DNA from: Methylobacterium radiodurans
Lineage (GTDB): Bacteria; Pseudomonadota; Alphaproteobacteria; Rhizobiales; Beijerinckiaceae
Length of the DNA: 64,000 bases
Reading direction: 5' to 3'
Assembly: GCF_003173735.1 (NCBI RefSeq)
Contig: NZ_CP029551.1
Coordinates: 809,001 to 873,000, forward strand
In this document: positions 45,439 to 53,944 of the stretch, one piece after another
Layout: every line of letters begins with the position of its first letter
Position numbering within the stretch: the first letter of the stretch is position 1
Made by a program: the position numbers and the translations under genes
The notes under the pieces: generated by a model
The model's input: only the letters and a program-made list of their open reading frames with translations
What the model was told of the DNA's origin: nothing
Database searches by the model: none

Positions 45439-46749
45439 TCACTTTCCGATGCAGAAGCTGGAGAACAAGCGGTCCAGCACGGCCTCGACGCTGACCCGGC
45501 CGCTGACCTCGCCGAGCGCGCGGGCGGCGAGCCGGAGATCCTCCGCCACGAGTTCCGGCGGCGCCGCCGCGCCGGCCCCGACGACCCGGTCGAGATGGGC
45601 GGCACAGCGGGTGAGGGCCTCCCGGTGGCGCTCGCGGGTGACGATGCCCTCGCCGCCGATCGCCGCCTCCGCCCGCGCCCGGATCGCCTCCAGCAGGGCG
45701 TCCATCCCGGAGCCGGTCAGCGCCGAGATCGCGAGCGTGCCGGCGGCGTCCGCCGCCACGCCGAGATCCGCCTTGGTCCGCACGCGGAGGATCTCGGCCG
45801 CCTCGGTCAGCGTCTTCGCCCCGTCCCCCGCGTCGAGCAGCACGACGAGATCGGCCTGAGCGATCCGGCGCCGGGTGCGGGCGATGCCCTCCGCCTCGAG
45901 CGCGTCCTCGGTCTCGCGCAGGCCGGCCGTGTCCACGAGCAGCACGGGGAGGCCGCCGAGGTCGAGCCGCACCTCGATGACGTCGCGGGTCGTGCCGGGC
46001 CGGTCGGAGACGATCGCCGCGTCGCGCCGGCTCAGCGCGTTGAGCAGCGTCGACTTGCCGGCATTCGGCGCGCCCGCGAGGACCACGGTGTAGCCCTCGC
46101 GCAGGCGCTCGCCCCGGCGCCCGTCGGCGAGCGCCGCCGCGACCGCGTCGCGCACCGCCGCCGCCCGCCGGATCAGGGCCCGGTCGAGGGCCGCGTCGTC
46201 CACGTCGCCCTCGTCGGAGAAGTCGAGCGCCGCCTCGGCGCCCGCGAGGCAGGTGAGAATCTCCTCCCGCCACGCCTCGACCTGGCGCCCGAGCGCGCCG
46301 TCGAGCTGCCGCAGGGCCTGCCGGGCCTGGGCCGCCGTCTCGGCCTCGATCAGGTCGGCGACCCCTTCGGCCTCGGTGAGGTCCATGCGGCCGTTGAGCA
46401 CCGCGCGCCGCGTGAAGGCGCCGGCCTCGGCCGGGCGGCAGCCGGGCAAGCCGGCAAGGACCCGGATCACGCCGGCGCGCACCGCGGCGCCGCCGTGCAG
46501 GTGCAGCTCGGCCATGTCCTCGCCGCTGAAGGTGCCCGGTCCCGGCATCCAGCAGACCAGCGCCTTGTCGAGCACGGCGCCGTCCCCCGGGTCGCGCAGG
46601 GTCCGCAGGGCGAGGCGGCGGGGCGGCGGCAGCGTTCCACTCAAGGTCGTCAGCACGGCCGCGCAGGCCGGGCCGCTGAGCCGGATCACCGCGACCGCCG
46701 CCCGCCCGAAACCGCTCGCCGGCGCGAAGATGGTGCTCTGGTCGTCCAT
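45439..46749 (-). CDS. mnmE: tRNA modification GTPase MnmE (TrmE)
   Basis: 436 aa. MnmE binds methylene-THF and GTP and works with MnmG on U34 of tRNAs. The N-terminal THF domain begins STIFAPASGFGRAAVAVIRLSG. The GTPase motifs are G1 AGAPNAGKSTLLN, G2/G3 GTTRDVIEVRLDLGGLPVLL with DTAGLRETED, and the degenerate G4 VLLDAGDG region. The catalytic C-terminal CIGK is intact. The gene usually precedes mnmG; here it is 38 kb away but keeps a parS site just downstream. Confidence 0.96.
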   Translation of the reverse strand: MDDQSTIFAPASGFGRAAVAVIRLSGPACAAVLTTLSGTLPPPRRLALRTLRDPGDGAVLDKALVCWMPGPGTFSGEDMAELHLHGGAAVRAGVIRVLAGLPGCRPAEAGAFTRRAVLNGRMDLTEAEGVADLIEAETAAQARQALRQLDGALGRQVEAWREEILTCLAGAEAALDFSDEGDVDDAALDRALIRRAAAVRDAVAAALADGRRGERLREGYTVVLAGAPNAGKSTLLNALSRRDAAIVSDRPGTTRDVIEVRLDLGGLPVLLVDTAGLRETEDALEAEGIARTRRRIAQADLVVLLDAGDGAKTLTEAAEILRVRTKADLGVAADAAGTLAISALTGSGMDALLEAIRARAEAAIGGEGIVTRERHREALTRCAAHLDRVVGAGAAAPPELVAEDLRLAARALGEVSGRVSVEAVLDRLFSSFCIGK

Positions 46750-46881
46750 GCGCCGTTGCTCCCGGAACCCGGGCGGGCTCTACCACACCCCGCGGCGCGG
46801 CGTGCGGCACGGCACCGTCGCGGCGGAGACCCGGTGCAGAATGACGCGCCGCCGTGGCGGCTTGAAGGGGGAGGACGGATC

Positions 46882-47799
46882 ATGACCCATCTGGGTTCGG
46901 GGCCCACGCGCCGCGGCGTCTCCGGCTGGATCGGCGGCGGTCTCGCACTCGCGGCCACAGGGCCGCTCCAGGCGGCTGGCCCGGAGGCAGCGCCCGCGGC
47001 GCGCCTCGCGGCGCTCGCCGCACGGGTCGGCGGGCGCGTCGGCGTGGCGCTGCGCGACACCGCGATCGGCGAGACCCTGCTGTCCCTGCGCGCGGAGGAG
47101 CGCTTCCCGCTCTGCAGCACCTTCAAGGTGCTCGCCGCCGCCGCGATCCTGGCGCGCGTCGAGCGGGGGGCCGAGCGCCTGGAGCGCGCGCTGCCGCTCG
47201 GCCCGGAGGACCTCCAGAGCTACGCGCCCGTCGCCCGCGCCAAGGTCGAGGCGGCCGGCGGCCGGACCGCGATGACCGTGGAGGAGGCTTGCGCCGCCGC
47301 GCTCCTCTGGAGCGACAACACTGCCGCGAACCTCCTGCTCGCCGCGCTCGGCGGCCCGGGGGCGCTCACCGCCTTCCTGCGGGAGCAGGGCGACGCGACC
47401 ACCCGCCTCGATCGCACGGAGCCCGACCTGAACACCGCGATCCCGGGCGACCCGCGCGACACCACGACCCCCGCCGCGATGGCCGCGACCCTCGACCGGC
47501 TGTTGCTGGGCGACGGCCTCGCCCCGGCCTCCCGGGCGCGGCTGGAGGGCTGGATGGTCGAATCGCGCACCGGGCTGAAGCGCCTGCGCGCGGGCCTGCC
47601 CGCCGCCTGGACGGTCGGCGACCGCACCGGAACCGGCGAGAACGGCACCGCCAACACGGTGGCCCTGCTGCGCCCGCTGGGGCGTGCGCCACTGATCGCG
47701 ACGGTCTACATCACCGGGTTGGACGGGCCGGTCGAGGCGCGCGACGCGCCTCATGCCGAGATCGGCCGGATCGTCACGGCGCGCGTCGCAGGATCCTGA
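46882..47799 (+). CDS. Class A beta-lactamase
   Basis: 305 aa from the ATG at 46882, with GGGGGAGG upstream. Signal peptide with an Arg pair (TRRGVSGWIGGGLALA), possibly Tat-dependent, ending near LQAAG. The active-site motif is STFK at 79-82 (nucleophile S79), SDN is at 144-146, and the Omega-loop Glu is E180 in EPDLN. The third box is R248-T-G instead of K-T-G, a change seen in some carbenicillinase-type class A enzymes. Hydrolysis of penicillins is likely; the spectrum cannot be read. It is probably chromosomal and intrinsic: codon use matches the neighbours and no mobile element is near. ybaK follows after 5 bp. Confidence 0.92.
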   Translation: MTHLGSGPTRRGVSGWIGGGLALAATGPLQAAGPEAAPAARLAALAARVGGRVGVALRDTAIGETLLSLRAEERFPLCSTFKVLAAAAILARVERGAERLERALPLGPEDLQSYAPVARAKVEAAGGRTAMTVEEACAAALLWSDNTAANLLLAALGGPGALTAFLREQGDATTRLDRTEPDLNTAIPGDPRDTTTPAAMAATLDRLLLGDGLAPASRARLEGWMVESRTGLKRLRAGLPAAWTVGDRTGTGENGTANTVALLRPLGRAPLIATVYITGLDGPVEARDAPHAEIGRIVTARVAGS

Positions 47800-47804
47800 A
47801 CCCC

Positions 47805-48290
47805 ATGGCCAAGGCCACACCCGCCACCCGGGCGCTCGACAGGCTGGGCATCCCCTACAGCCTGCACGCCTACGCCTACGACCCGGAGGCGCCGCGCATC
47901 GGCCTCCAGGCCGCCGAGGCGCTCGGCGTCGGCCCGGACCGGGTACTCAAGACCCTGATGGCCGCGGTGGACGGCAAGCCGGTCTGCCTGCTCGTCGCCT
48001 CCGACCAGGAGGTCAGCATGAAGCGGGTCGCCGCGGCCTTCGGGGGCAAGGCCGCCGCGATGCTCAAGGTGCCCGACGCCGAGCGCCTGACCGGCTACCA
48101 TGTCGGCGGCATCAGCCCGCTCGGGCAGAAGAAAGCGGTGCCGACCCTGGTCGATGCCGGCTCCCTGGCGCCGGAGGGGGAGATCCGCGAGGAGGTCTAC
48201 GTGAACGGCGGCGGGCGGGGGCTCCAGATCCGCATCCGCCCCGACGACCTCCTGCGGGCGCTGGGCGCGCGCACGGCCGCGCTGATCTGA
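47805..48290 (+). CDS. ybaK: Cys-tRNA(Pro)/Cys-tRNA(Cys) deacylase YbaK
   Basis: 161 aa from the ATG at 47805 (MAKATPATRALDRLGIPYSL). YbaK hydrolyses Cys mischarged on tRNA-Pro. Hallmarks: AEALGVGPDRVLKTLMAAVDGKPVCLLV, VSMKRVAAAFGGKAAAML and YHVGGISPLGQKKAVPTLVD (catalytic Lys and Gly-Gly motifs). It starts 5 bp after the beta-lactamase gene and is probably cotranscribed with it, though no functional link is known. Confidence 0.92.
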   Translation: MAKATPATRALDRLGIPYSLHAYAYDPEAPRIGLQAAEALGVGPDRVLKTLMAAVDGKPVCLLVASDQEVSMKRVAAAFGGKAAAMLKVPDAERLTGYHVGGISPLGQKKAVPTLVDAGSLAPEGEIREEVYVNGGGRGLQIRIRPDDLLRALGARTAALI

Positions 48291-48369
48291 GGGTTAACCG
48301 CGCGTTTACCTCGATCCCGACAGGTTCGGCGGGATGCCGGAGCGGGGCGCGGGTGAGGTTCAGGAACGG

Positions 48370-48717
48370 ATGCGCGCGCACCTCGCCCTCGGCCTCCTTC
48401 TGCTCGGGGCCTCGCCCCTCGGCGCGGCCGACCTCCTCGGACGACCTCCCGTTCCGGCGGGAGCCGGACCACGCTGCGGCGCGCCGCGCTACTTCCCCCG
48501 CGGCGAGGGCGACGAGGTGGTGCCGCGCTGCGCCGCCCCCATCCCCGCGCCGGTCGGCTGTGTGCCGCGGCGGGTGCCGGTACCGACGAACGCGCCCGGC
48601 GATCCGAGCTATGTCGGGTCGGCCTACGGCCTGGGCAAACCGAGCTACTACGGCTTCACCCCGCCGCTCGGCTGGGACGACCCGTTCGACCGCGCCGTGC
48701 TGCCGTACTGTCCCTGA
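48370..48717 (+). CDS. Secreted Pro-rich small protein (hypothetical)
   Basis: 115 aa from the ATG at 48370 (MRAHLALGLLLLGASPLGAA); an ATG-type start 12 codons earlier (48334) would put charged residues before the signal peptide and is less likely. After the signal peptide the protein is rich in Pro, Gly and Tyr with five Cys (CGAPRYFPRGEG, CAAPIPAPVGCVPRR, terminal YCP). Probably periplasmic or surface-exposed. No family was recognised. Upstream at 48294 is a CtrA-like motif with one mismatch, which may be chance. Confidence 0.5.
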   Translation: MRAHLALGLLLLGASPLGAADLLGRPPVPAGAGPRCGAPRYFPRGEGDEVVPRCAAPIPAPVGCVPRRVPVPTNAPGDPSYVGSAYGLGKPSYYGFTPPLGWDDPFDRAVLPYCP

Positions 48718-48814
48718 GGGGATGCTCCTATGAGGTCACCGCCGACGGGCGGGCTGGTGCGGCACGGAAGGGCGGATTAAGTCACCGGCACCGTCCGAGC
48801 CGGAGCCCTGTCCC

Positions 48815-49666
48815 GTGTCGCGTTCCCCCCTGCCGCCGCACCGCTTCTCCGATCCCGACGCCATGCGGGCGCAGGTCGCGGCGTGGCGCGCGGCCGGCGA
48901 GCGGGTCGTCTTGGTGCCGACCATGGGTGCGCTGCATGCCGGCCACCTCGCCCTGGTGGCGGAGGCCCGGCGCGAGGGCCGGGCTGTCGTCAGCATCTTC
49001 GTGAACCCGACCCAGTTCGGCCCGAGCGAGGACTTCTCCCGCTACCCGCGGGACGTGGAGGCCGATCTCGCCCGCCTCGCCGAGGCCGGCGCGGACGCCG
49101 CCTGGACGCCCGAGGTCGTCACCATGTACCCGCCGGGCTTCGCCACCCGCATCGAGGTCGCCGGGCTGACGGACGGGCTGTGCGGCGCCTTCCGGCCCGG
49201 CCATTTCTCGGGCGTCGCCACGGTGGTGACGAAGCTCCTTAATCAGGTCCGGCCCGACGTCGCGCTGTTCGGCGAGAAGGATTTCCAGCAACTGCAGGTG
49301 ATCCGGCGCGCCGTGGCGGATCTCGACATGGGCATCGAGATCCGCGGCGTGCCGACGATCCGCGAGGCGGACGGCCTCGCCCTCTCCTCGCGCAACCGCT
49401 ACCTCACACCGGAGGAGCGCTCCGCCGCGCCGCGGCTCCACGCGGTGCTCGCCGCCGTGGCCGCCGCCGCGCGCAACGGGGCCGAGACGGCGGAGGCCTG
49501 CGCCTCCGGCATCGCCGAGCTGGAAGCGGCGGGCTTCCGGGTGCAGTACCTCGCGGTCTGCGACGCCGGCACGCTGGAGCCCGTGGCCCGCGTCGCGGGA
49601 CCGGCCCGCGTCCTGGCGGCGGCCTATCTCGGCCGCACGCGCCTCATCGACAATCTGCCCGTCTAG
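48815..49666 (+). CDS. panC: Pantoate--beta-alanine ligase
   Basis: 283 aa from the GTG at 48815 (MSRSPLPPHRFSDPDAM). It joins pantoate and beta-alanine with ATP to make pantothenate, the CoA precursor. The nucleotide-binding motif is VLVPTMGALHAGHLALV (HxGH), SIFVNPTQFGPSEDFSRYPR binds pantoate, LFGEKDFQQLQVI and LALSSRNRYLTPEE are conserved active-site segments. Length is normal. panB is not nearby. It converges on the esterase gene with a 12-bp gap. Confidence 0.96.
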   Translation: MSRSPLPPHRFSDPDAMRAQVAAWRAAGERVVLVPTMGALHAGHLALVAEARREGRAVVSIFVNPTQFGPSEDFSRYPRDVEADLARLAEAGADAAWTPEVVTMYPPGFATRIEVAGLTDGLCGAFRPGHFSGVATVVTKLLNQVRPDVALFGEKDFQQLQVIRRAVADLDMGIEIRGVPTIREADGLALSSRNRYLTPEERSAAPRLHAVLAAVAAAARNGAETAEACASGIAELEAAGFRVQYLAVCDAGTLEPVARVAGPARVLAAAYLGRTRLIDNLPV

Positions 49667-49678
49667 AGCACGCTGTTC

Positions 49679-50962
49679 TCAGATCCGATCCGGCAGCCGG
49701 TGCTGGGCGAAGAAGTCGAGCATCGCCCGGGAGGCGTCCGGCCCGCGTGGGTCGGTGTAGCTGCCGCGCGGGCTGCCGCCCGACCAAGCGTGGCCGGCCC
49801 CGCGCACGCGCCAATCCTCCACCAGGACGCGGCCGGACCGGTCGCGGTAGCGGGTGCGGGTGTAGGGATGCCCCTCCGCCCGGATGCGCTCGGGCGCGGC
49901 GTCGAGGTCCGCGATCCCCGCCTGTGCCAGGACGAGATCCGCGTTGCGGGCGCTCACCGTGCCGTCCTCGTCGCCGTGGAACACAATGGTCGGCAGGCGC
50001 CCCCCGGATCCCCCGGAGCCGGAAACCTCGCTGCCCGCCGCGCCGGACCGCATCGCCATCAGGGCGGAGGGGAGGTCCCAGGCGCAGCCCGCCGCCAACC
50101 CAGAATGGACGCCGACCGCCGCGTAGAGGTCCGGATAGGCGCGGGCGACGTTCACGGCCGCGGCGCCCCCAGCCGAGAGGCCGGCGATATAGACCCGGGC
50201 CGGGTCGATCGCGTGCTCGGCCATGATCGCGCGGGTCAGGCCCGCGATGATCGCCGATTCGCCGGCCTCGCGGCCCTGGTCGCGCGGCTCGAACCAGTTC
50301 CAGCAGCGCTGGCCGTTGGCGCGGCGCGACTGGCCCGGATAGACGACGTAGAGCCCGTCGCGCTCCGCCAGGGCGTTCATGCCGGTGCCCAGGGCGAAAT
50401 CCTCGGGCGTCTGGGTGCAGCCGTGCAGCATGACCACGAGCGGCGCGGGCCGGCGGGGCCGGCTCGGGACGAAGAGCTTGTAGTCGCGCTCACCCGCCGT
50501 GCAGGCGAAGTGACCGTCCGCGAAGCCGCCACCGGGACCCGGATCGGGTGTGTGGGTTGCCGGTTGCGCAGGGCCGGGCGCTCGGGCCGAGCCGGGCAGG
50601 TGGTCGAGGCCGAGCCCCTCCAGACCCTTCAGCACCGGCGCCATGCCACGCCCCAGCCCCCGCACGACGCCCTCGACCGCCGCGCGCACCCGCTCGGGCG
50701 AGAGCGCGGACTGGGCGGGTTCAGGGGAAGCCACCCCCGGGGTGTCCGTACCCCGTGCGGGTGGCGGCAGGGCGGGGGTGCCGGCAGGCGCAGCGGCAGG
50801 AGCCGCGTTCTGGGCCGAGCCCTGTGCCGGACGGTTGCCGAGACCGAGCAGGGTCCGCTGGATCAGCGCCGTCGATTCCTCCAGGCGACCGAGGCCCGTC
50901 AGGCGCGTCGCCTCGAACATGGCCTCGAGAGGGGCCTGCCTCCGATGGTCGGAGTCGGTCAT
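49679..50962 (-). CDS. PHB depolymerase-family esterase
   Basis: 427 aa from the ATG at 50962 (MTDSDHRRQAPLEAMFEATR); the frame upstream overlaps the CopG gene and looks non-coding. An N-terminal helical region and an Ala/Pro-rich linker (about 45-90) precede the alpha/beta-hydrolase domain (about 150-420). The nucleophile is S263 in GLSAGGAAAV; the oxyanion part is VVMLHGCTQTPEDFA; the Asp is in IVFHGDEDGTVS and the His in GAGHAWSGG. No signal peptide was seen, so intracellular granule-associated or general ester hydrolysis is likelier than extracellular PHB degradation. The substrate is unproven. Confidence 0.88.
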   Translation of the reverse strand: MTDSDHRRQAPLEAMFEATRLTGLGRLEESTALIQRTLLGLGNRPAQGSAQNAAPAAAPAGTPALPPPARGTDTPGVASPEPAQSALSPERVRAAVEGVVRGLGRGMAPVLKGLEGLGLDHLPGSARAPGPAQPATHTPDPGPGGGFADGHFACTAGERDYKLFVPSRPRRPAPLVVMLHGCTQTPEDFALGTGMNALAERDGLYVVYPGQSRRANGQRCWNWFEPRDQGREAGESAIIAGLTRAIMAEHAIDPARVYIAGLSAGGAAAVNVARAYPDLYAAVGVHSGLAAGCAWDLPSALMAMRSGAAGSEVSGSGGSGGRLPTIVFHGDEDGTVSARNADLVLAQAGIADLDAAPERIRAEGHPYTRTRYRDRSGRVLVEDWRVRGAGHAWSGGSPRGSYTDPRGPDASRAMLDFFAQHRLPDRI

Positions 50963-51017
50963 GGGGGGGCCTCGCGGTTCGGTGGAGCGGGATGCGGCGA
51001 AGGTTTTGGTGCGCGTC

Positions 51018-51482
51018 TCAGCGCAACCGGTCGGCGAGGGCGGCCCGGACCGGGGGACTGGCCTGCAGGCTGCCCAGCACCTCCAGGGAGGCGATGGCCG
51101 CGCGGGCGAGATCGGGGGTGACGTCATGCGCGATGCTGGCGAGGCCGAGCACGCGGATGTCGAGGCGGCGCCCCTCGGCCAGCGCAGCCTCCAGGTCGGC
51201 GCGCGCGATCCGGCGCAGGCCGAGCTCCACGCTGCGCCGCGCCAAGGACTGGCGCGTCACCTCGGCGTGGCGCTCGATCTGGTTGCGGATCGCGGTGCGG
51301 ATGAAGTCGCTGCGGTTGGCGTAGACACCCTCGGCCACCAGCAGGTCGACATGGCCGAGATCGATCGGGCCGAGATTGATCGTGATCTTCTCGCTCTCGC
51401 CGATCCGCGCCTGCGCGCGCCCCTCGGGCCGGGCCGCTTCGGGTGTCGGATCAAGCGGCCTCTCGATCGACAGGTCGAGCAT
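51018..51482 (-). CDS. CopG-type ribbon-helix-helix protein
   Basis: 154 aa. After about 30 variable residues comes a ribbon-helix-helix unit: beta strand EKITINLGPIDLGHVD, then helices DLLVAEGVYANRSDFIRTAI and RNQIERHAEV. This is the DNA-binding fold of CopG/ParD regulators. The remaining 75 residues are helical with no known domain. It lies 55 bp upstream of the esterase gene on the same strand, so it may regulate that gene. No toxin partner is present. Confidence 0.8.
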   Translation of the reverse strand: MLDLSIERPLDPTPEAARPEGRAQARIGESEKITINLGPIDLGHVDLLVAEGVYANRSDFIRTAIRNQIERHAEVTRQSLARRSVELGLRRIARADLEAALAEGRRLDIRVLGLASIAHDVTPDLARAAIASLEVLGSLQASPPVRAALADRLR

Positions 51483-51585
51483 CGAACCATCCTCTCACCA
51501 TCCAGGTGGATGGATATGGGATGTTCGTTGTGCGCCGCAATAGGCCGTGACGCAGTGCAGCAACGACGCGAGCGCCGGGCACGTC

Positions 51586-52311
51586 TCAGGCCGGCTCGTC
51601 GGCCCCGATATACTCCGACCAGATCGCGCTCGCGCCCAGGCTCGCCCGGAACGCGTCGTGCCGCGCACGCTCCTCCGCGGTGAGGCGCGCACGGTACGGC
51701 CGGGGACCGCGATCGCGCGGGCCCGCCTCGCCGGACGCGGCCTCCGATCCTCGCTCCTCGACGGCCGCGCCGAGGGCGAGGCCGGTCTGCTTCCCGCCGA
51801 GCAGCTCGACATAGACCTCGGCCAGGATCTGCGCGTCGAGGAGCGCGCCATGCTTGGTGCGGCGGCTGCGGTCGATGCCGTAGCGGTTGCACAGCATGTC
51901 GAGGCTGTTGCCCGCGCCCGGATGCTTCTTGCGGGCGAGGATCAGCGTATCGACCACGTCCTCCAGCCGGATCGGCGGCGGGGCGACAGCGCCCAGCCGG
52001 CCGTACTCCATGTTGAGGAAGCCGACGTCGAAGGGCGCGTTGTGGATCACCAGCGGGGCGTCGCCACAGAAGGCCACGAAGTCGGAGACGATGTCGGCGA
52101 AGAGCGGCTTGTCGGCGAGGAACGCGTCGGACAGCCCGTGCACCGCGAAGGCGTCCGGATGCACCGCCCGCTGCGGATTGACGTAGCGGTGGAAGGTGCG
52201 CCCGGACTGCACGTGGTTGACGAGCTCGACGCAGCCGACCTCGATCAGGCGGTCGCCGTTCTTCGCGTCCGTGCCGGTGGTCTCGGTGTCGAGAACGATT
52301 TCGCGCAGCAT
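51586..52311 (-). CDS. dnaQ: DNA polymerase III subunit epsilon
   Basis: 241 aa. The 3'-5' proofreading exonuclease. Exo I is IVLDTETTGTDA, Exo II is VIHNAPFDVGFLNMEY, and Exo III-epsilon is RTKHGALLDAQILAEVYVEL with the catalytic His and Asp. The last 60 residues are charged and probably contact the alpha subunit. It is last in the maf-CDF-aroE-coaE-dnaQ run, 142 bp after coaE. Confidence 0.95.
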   Translation of the reverse strand: MLREIVLDTETTGTDAKNGDRLIEVGCVELVNHVQSGRTFHRYVNPQRAVHPDAFAVHGLSDAFLADKPLFADIVSDFVAFCGDAPLVIHNAPFDVGFLNMEYGRLGAVAPPPIRLEDVVDTLILARKKHPGAGNSLDMLCNRYGIDRSRRTKHGALLDAQILAEVYVELLGGKQTGLALGAAVEERGSEAASGEAGPRDRGPRPYRARLTAEERARHDAFRASLGASAIWSEYIGADEPA

Positions 52312-52453
52312 TGTCCAGCACCCGTGGCCCGGCCGAGCCTAACGGATAAGCGCGGCCGGGTTAACCGAGTGCGCGGCGTAGGCGGGCGTAGGACTGGGTG
52401 TCGTCCGCCACAGCCTTCCCTGCGGAGGGGCGGGGCGTCAGGGGGCCCGGGCG

Positions 52454-53098
52454 TCAGGCGGGAGCCGGACACGTTTCCCCGTCCCGTGCGCCCGTTCCAC
52501 CGACCGCCGCGATCACTCGGTCCACTTCGGCCTCCGCCACGGCGAAGCCCCGGCTCGTGTCGATCACGAAATCGGCCCTCGCCCGCTTCTCGGCGTCCGG
52601 CATCTGCTTGGCGAGAATCGCCTCAAGGGCGGCCTCGGTCATGCCGGGGCGGGCGAGCACCCGGGCGCGCTGCACCGCGGGCGGCGCGGTGACCACCAGC
52701 ACCGCGTCGCAGCGGCCCTCGCCCCCGGTCTCGTAGAGGAGCGGGATGTCGAGGAGCACCAGTGGCGCCTCGGCGTGGCGCGCGAGGAAGTCCCGCGCCA
52801 CTTGCCCGACGAGGGGATGCACGATGCGCTCCAGCGCGGCCAGCCGCTCCGGCCGTTCGAGCACTGCCGCGCGCAGGGCGGCGCGGTCCACCGAACCATC
52901 GGACGCCAGGGTGCCGGGGAAGGCCGCGCCGATCGCCGTGGCCGCCGCGCCGCCCGGCCCGTAGAGGCGGTGCACGGCGGCGTCCGCGTCGTGGACCGGC
53001 ACGCCGCGCGCCGCGAACATCGCCGCCGTCGCCGACTTGCCCATGCCGATGGAGCCGGTGAGGCCGAGCACGAAGGGGCGGCGCGGGCCGCTCATCAC
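52454..53098 (-). CDS. coaE: Dephospho-CoA kinase
   Basis: 214 aa. It phosphorylates the 3'-OH of dephospho-CoA, the last CoA step. The P-loop is [35 protein letters not shown] and [23 protein letters not shown] follow, and the lid region is [22 protein letters not shown]. The start overlaps the aroE stop by 4 bp, indicating translational coupling. With panC in the window, two CoA-pathway genes are present but not linked. Confidence 0.95.
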   Translation of the reverse strand: MMSGPRRPFVLGLTGSIGMGKSATAAMFAARGVPVHDADAAVHRLYGPGGAAATAIGAAFPGTLASDGSVDRAALRAAVLERPERLAALERIVHPLVGQVARDFLARHAEAPLVLLDIPLLYETGGEGRCDAVLVVTAPPAVQRARVLARPGMTEAALEAILAKQMPDAEKRARADFVIDTSRGFAVAEAEVDRVIAAVGGTGARDGETCPAPA

Positions 53099-53931
53099 GA
53101 TGCCAGATCGGCGACGATCGCCGCGCGCAGCTCCGGCGTCACGGCTGGGCGTAGGCCGAACCAGGTCTCGAAGCCGGGCACCGCCTGGTGCAGCAGCATA
53201 CCGAGACCGTCGACCGCCGCGAGGCCGCGGGCGCGGGCGGCGGCGAGCAGCGGCGTCTCCAGCGGCGCGTAGACGATGTCGGCGACCGCCGCCCGCGCCG
53301 GCAGGGGCGCGAGGTCGAGCACGAGCGGCGGCTGCCCCTTCATGCCGAGCGCGGTGGTGTTCACGAGGAGGCCCGTGTTGTGGAGGGCGGCCGGGATCTC
53401 CGCCCAGGGCAGCGCCTCCGCGATTCCGGGCGCGAGCGCCGCCACGGCCTCGGCGCGCTCGGGGCTGCGGTTGGCGACGCGAATCCGCGCGAGCCCGCGC
53501 TCGGCGAGCCCGACGACGACGGCGCGCGCCGCCCCGCCGGCGCCGAGCACCAGCGCGGTGCCGCCGGTGCGGTCCGGCCAGTCCGCCCCGAGGCTCTGGT
53601 CGAGATGGGCGACGAAGCCCGGCGCGTCGGTGTTGTCGCCCAGGATCGTGCCGTCCGGCCGGACCACCAGCGTGTTGACGGCGCCGATGCGCTCCGCCCG
53701 CGGCGTCAGCGCATCGCTGAGTGCGTGCGCCGCCTCTTTGTGTGGGATCGTGACATTGCCGCCCGCATATCCGGAGGTGGCTAAATCACGTACGAAGCCG
53801 GCGAAACCCTCGGGCGCCACGTCCACGCGCTCGTATGTGCCCGCGATCCCGTGCAGGGCGAGCCAGTGCCCGTGGATCAGCGGGGAGCGCGAGTGGGCGA
53901 TCGGGTGTCCGACGACGAAGGCGCGTCTCAT
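53095..53931 (-). CDS. aroE: Shikimate dehydrogenase
   Basis: 278 aa. It reduces 3-dehydroshikimate with NADPH in aromatic amino-acid synthesis. The shikimate site has [12 protein letters not shown] near the N-terminus and the catalytic Lys in [13 protein letters not shown]. The NADP-binding motif is [19 protein letters not shown] followed by [12 protein letters not shown], whose Asn-Arg pair favours [17 protein letters not shown] is also typical. It is coupled to coaE by a 4-bp overlap and begins 13 bp after the CDF gene. Confidence 0.96.
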   Translation of the reverse strand: MRRAFVVGHPIAHSRSPLIHGHWLALHGIAGTYERVDVAPEGFAGFVRDLATSGYAGGNVTIPHKEAAHALSDALTPRAERIGAVNTLVVRPDGTILGDNTDAPGFVAHLDQSLGADWPDRTGGTALVLGAGGAARAVVVGLAERGLARIRVANRSPERAEAVAALAPGIAEALPWAEIPAALHNTGLLVNTTALGMKGQPPLVLDLAPLPARAAVADIVYAPLETPLLAAARARGLAAVDGLGMLLHQAVPGFETWFGLRPAVTPELRAAIVADLAS

Positions 53932-53944
53932 CGAGAGGGTCCGG

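Noticed and set aside
48294..48309. CtrA-like motif TTAA-N7-TTTAC
   Set aside because: One mismatch in the second half-site and no further support; may be chance upstream of a small secreted-protein gene.
51018..51482. ParD/CopG antitoxin of a toxin-antitoxin pair
   Set aside because: No RelE/ParE-like toxin frame lies next to it; the neighbour is an esterase.
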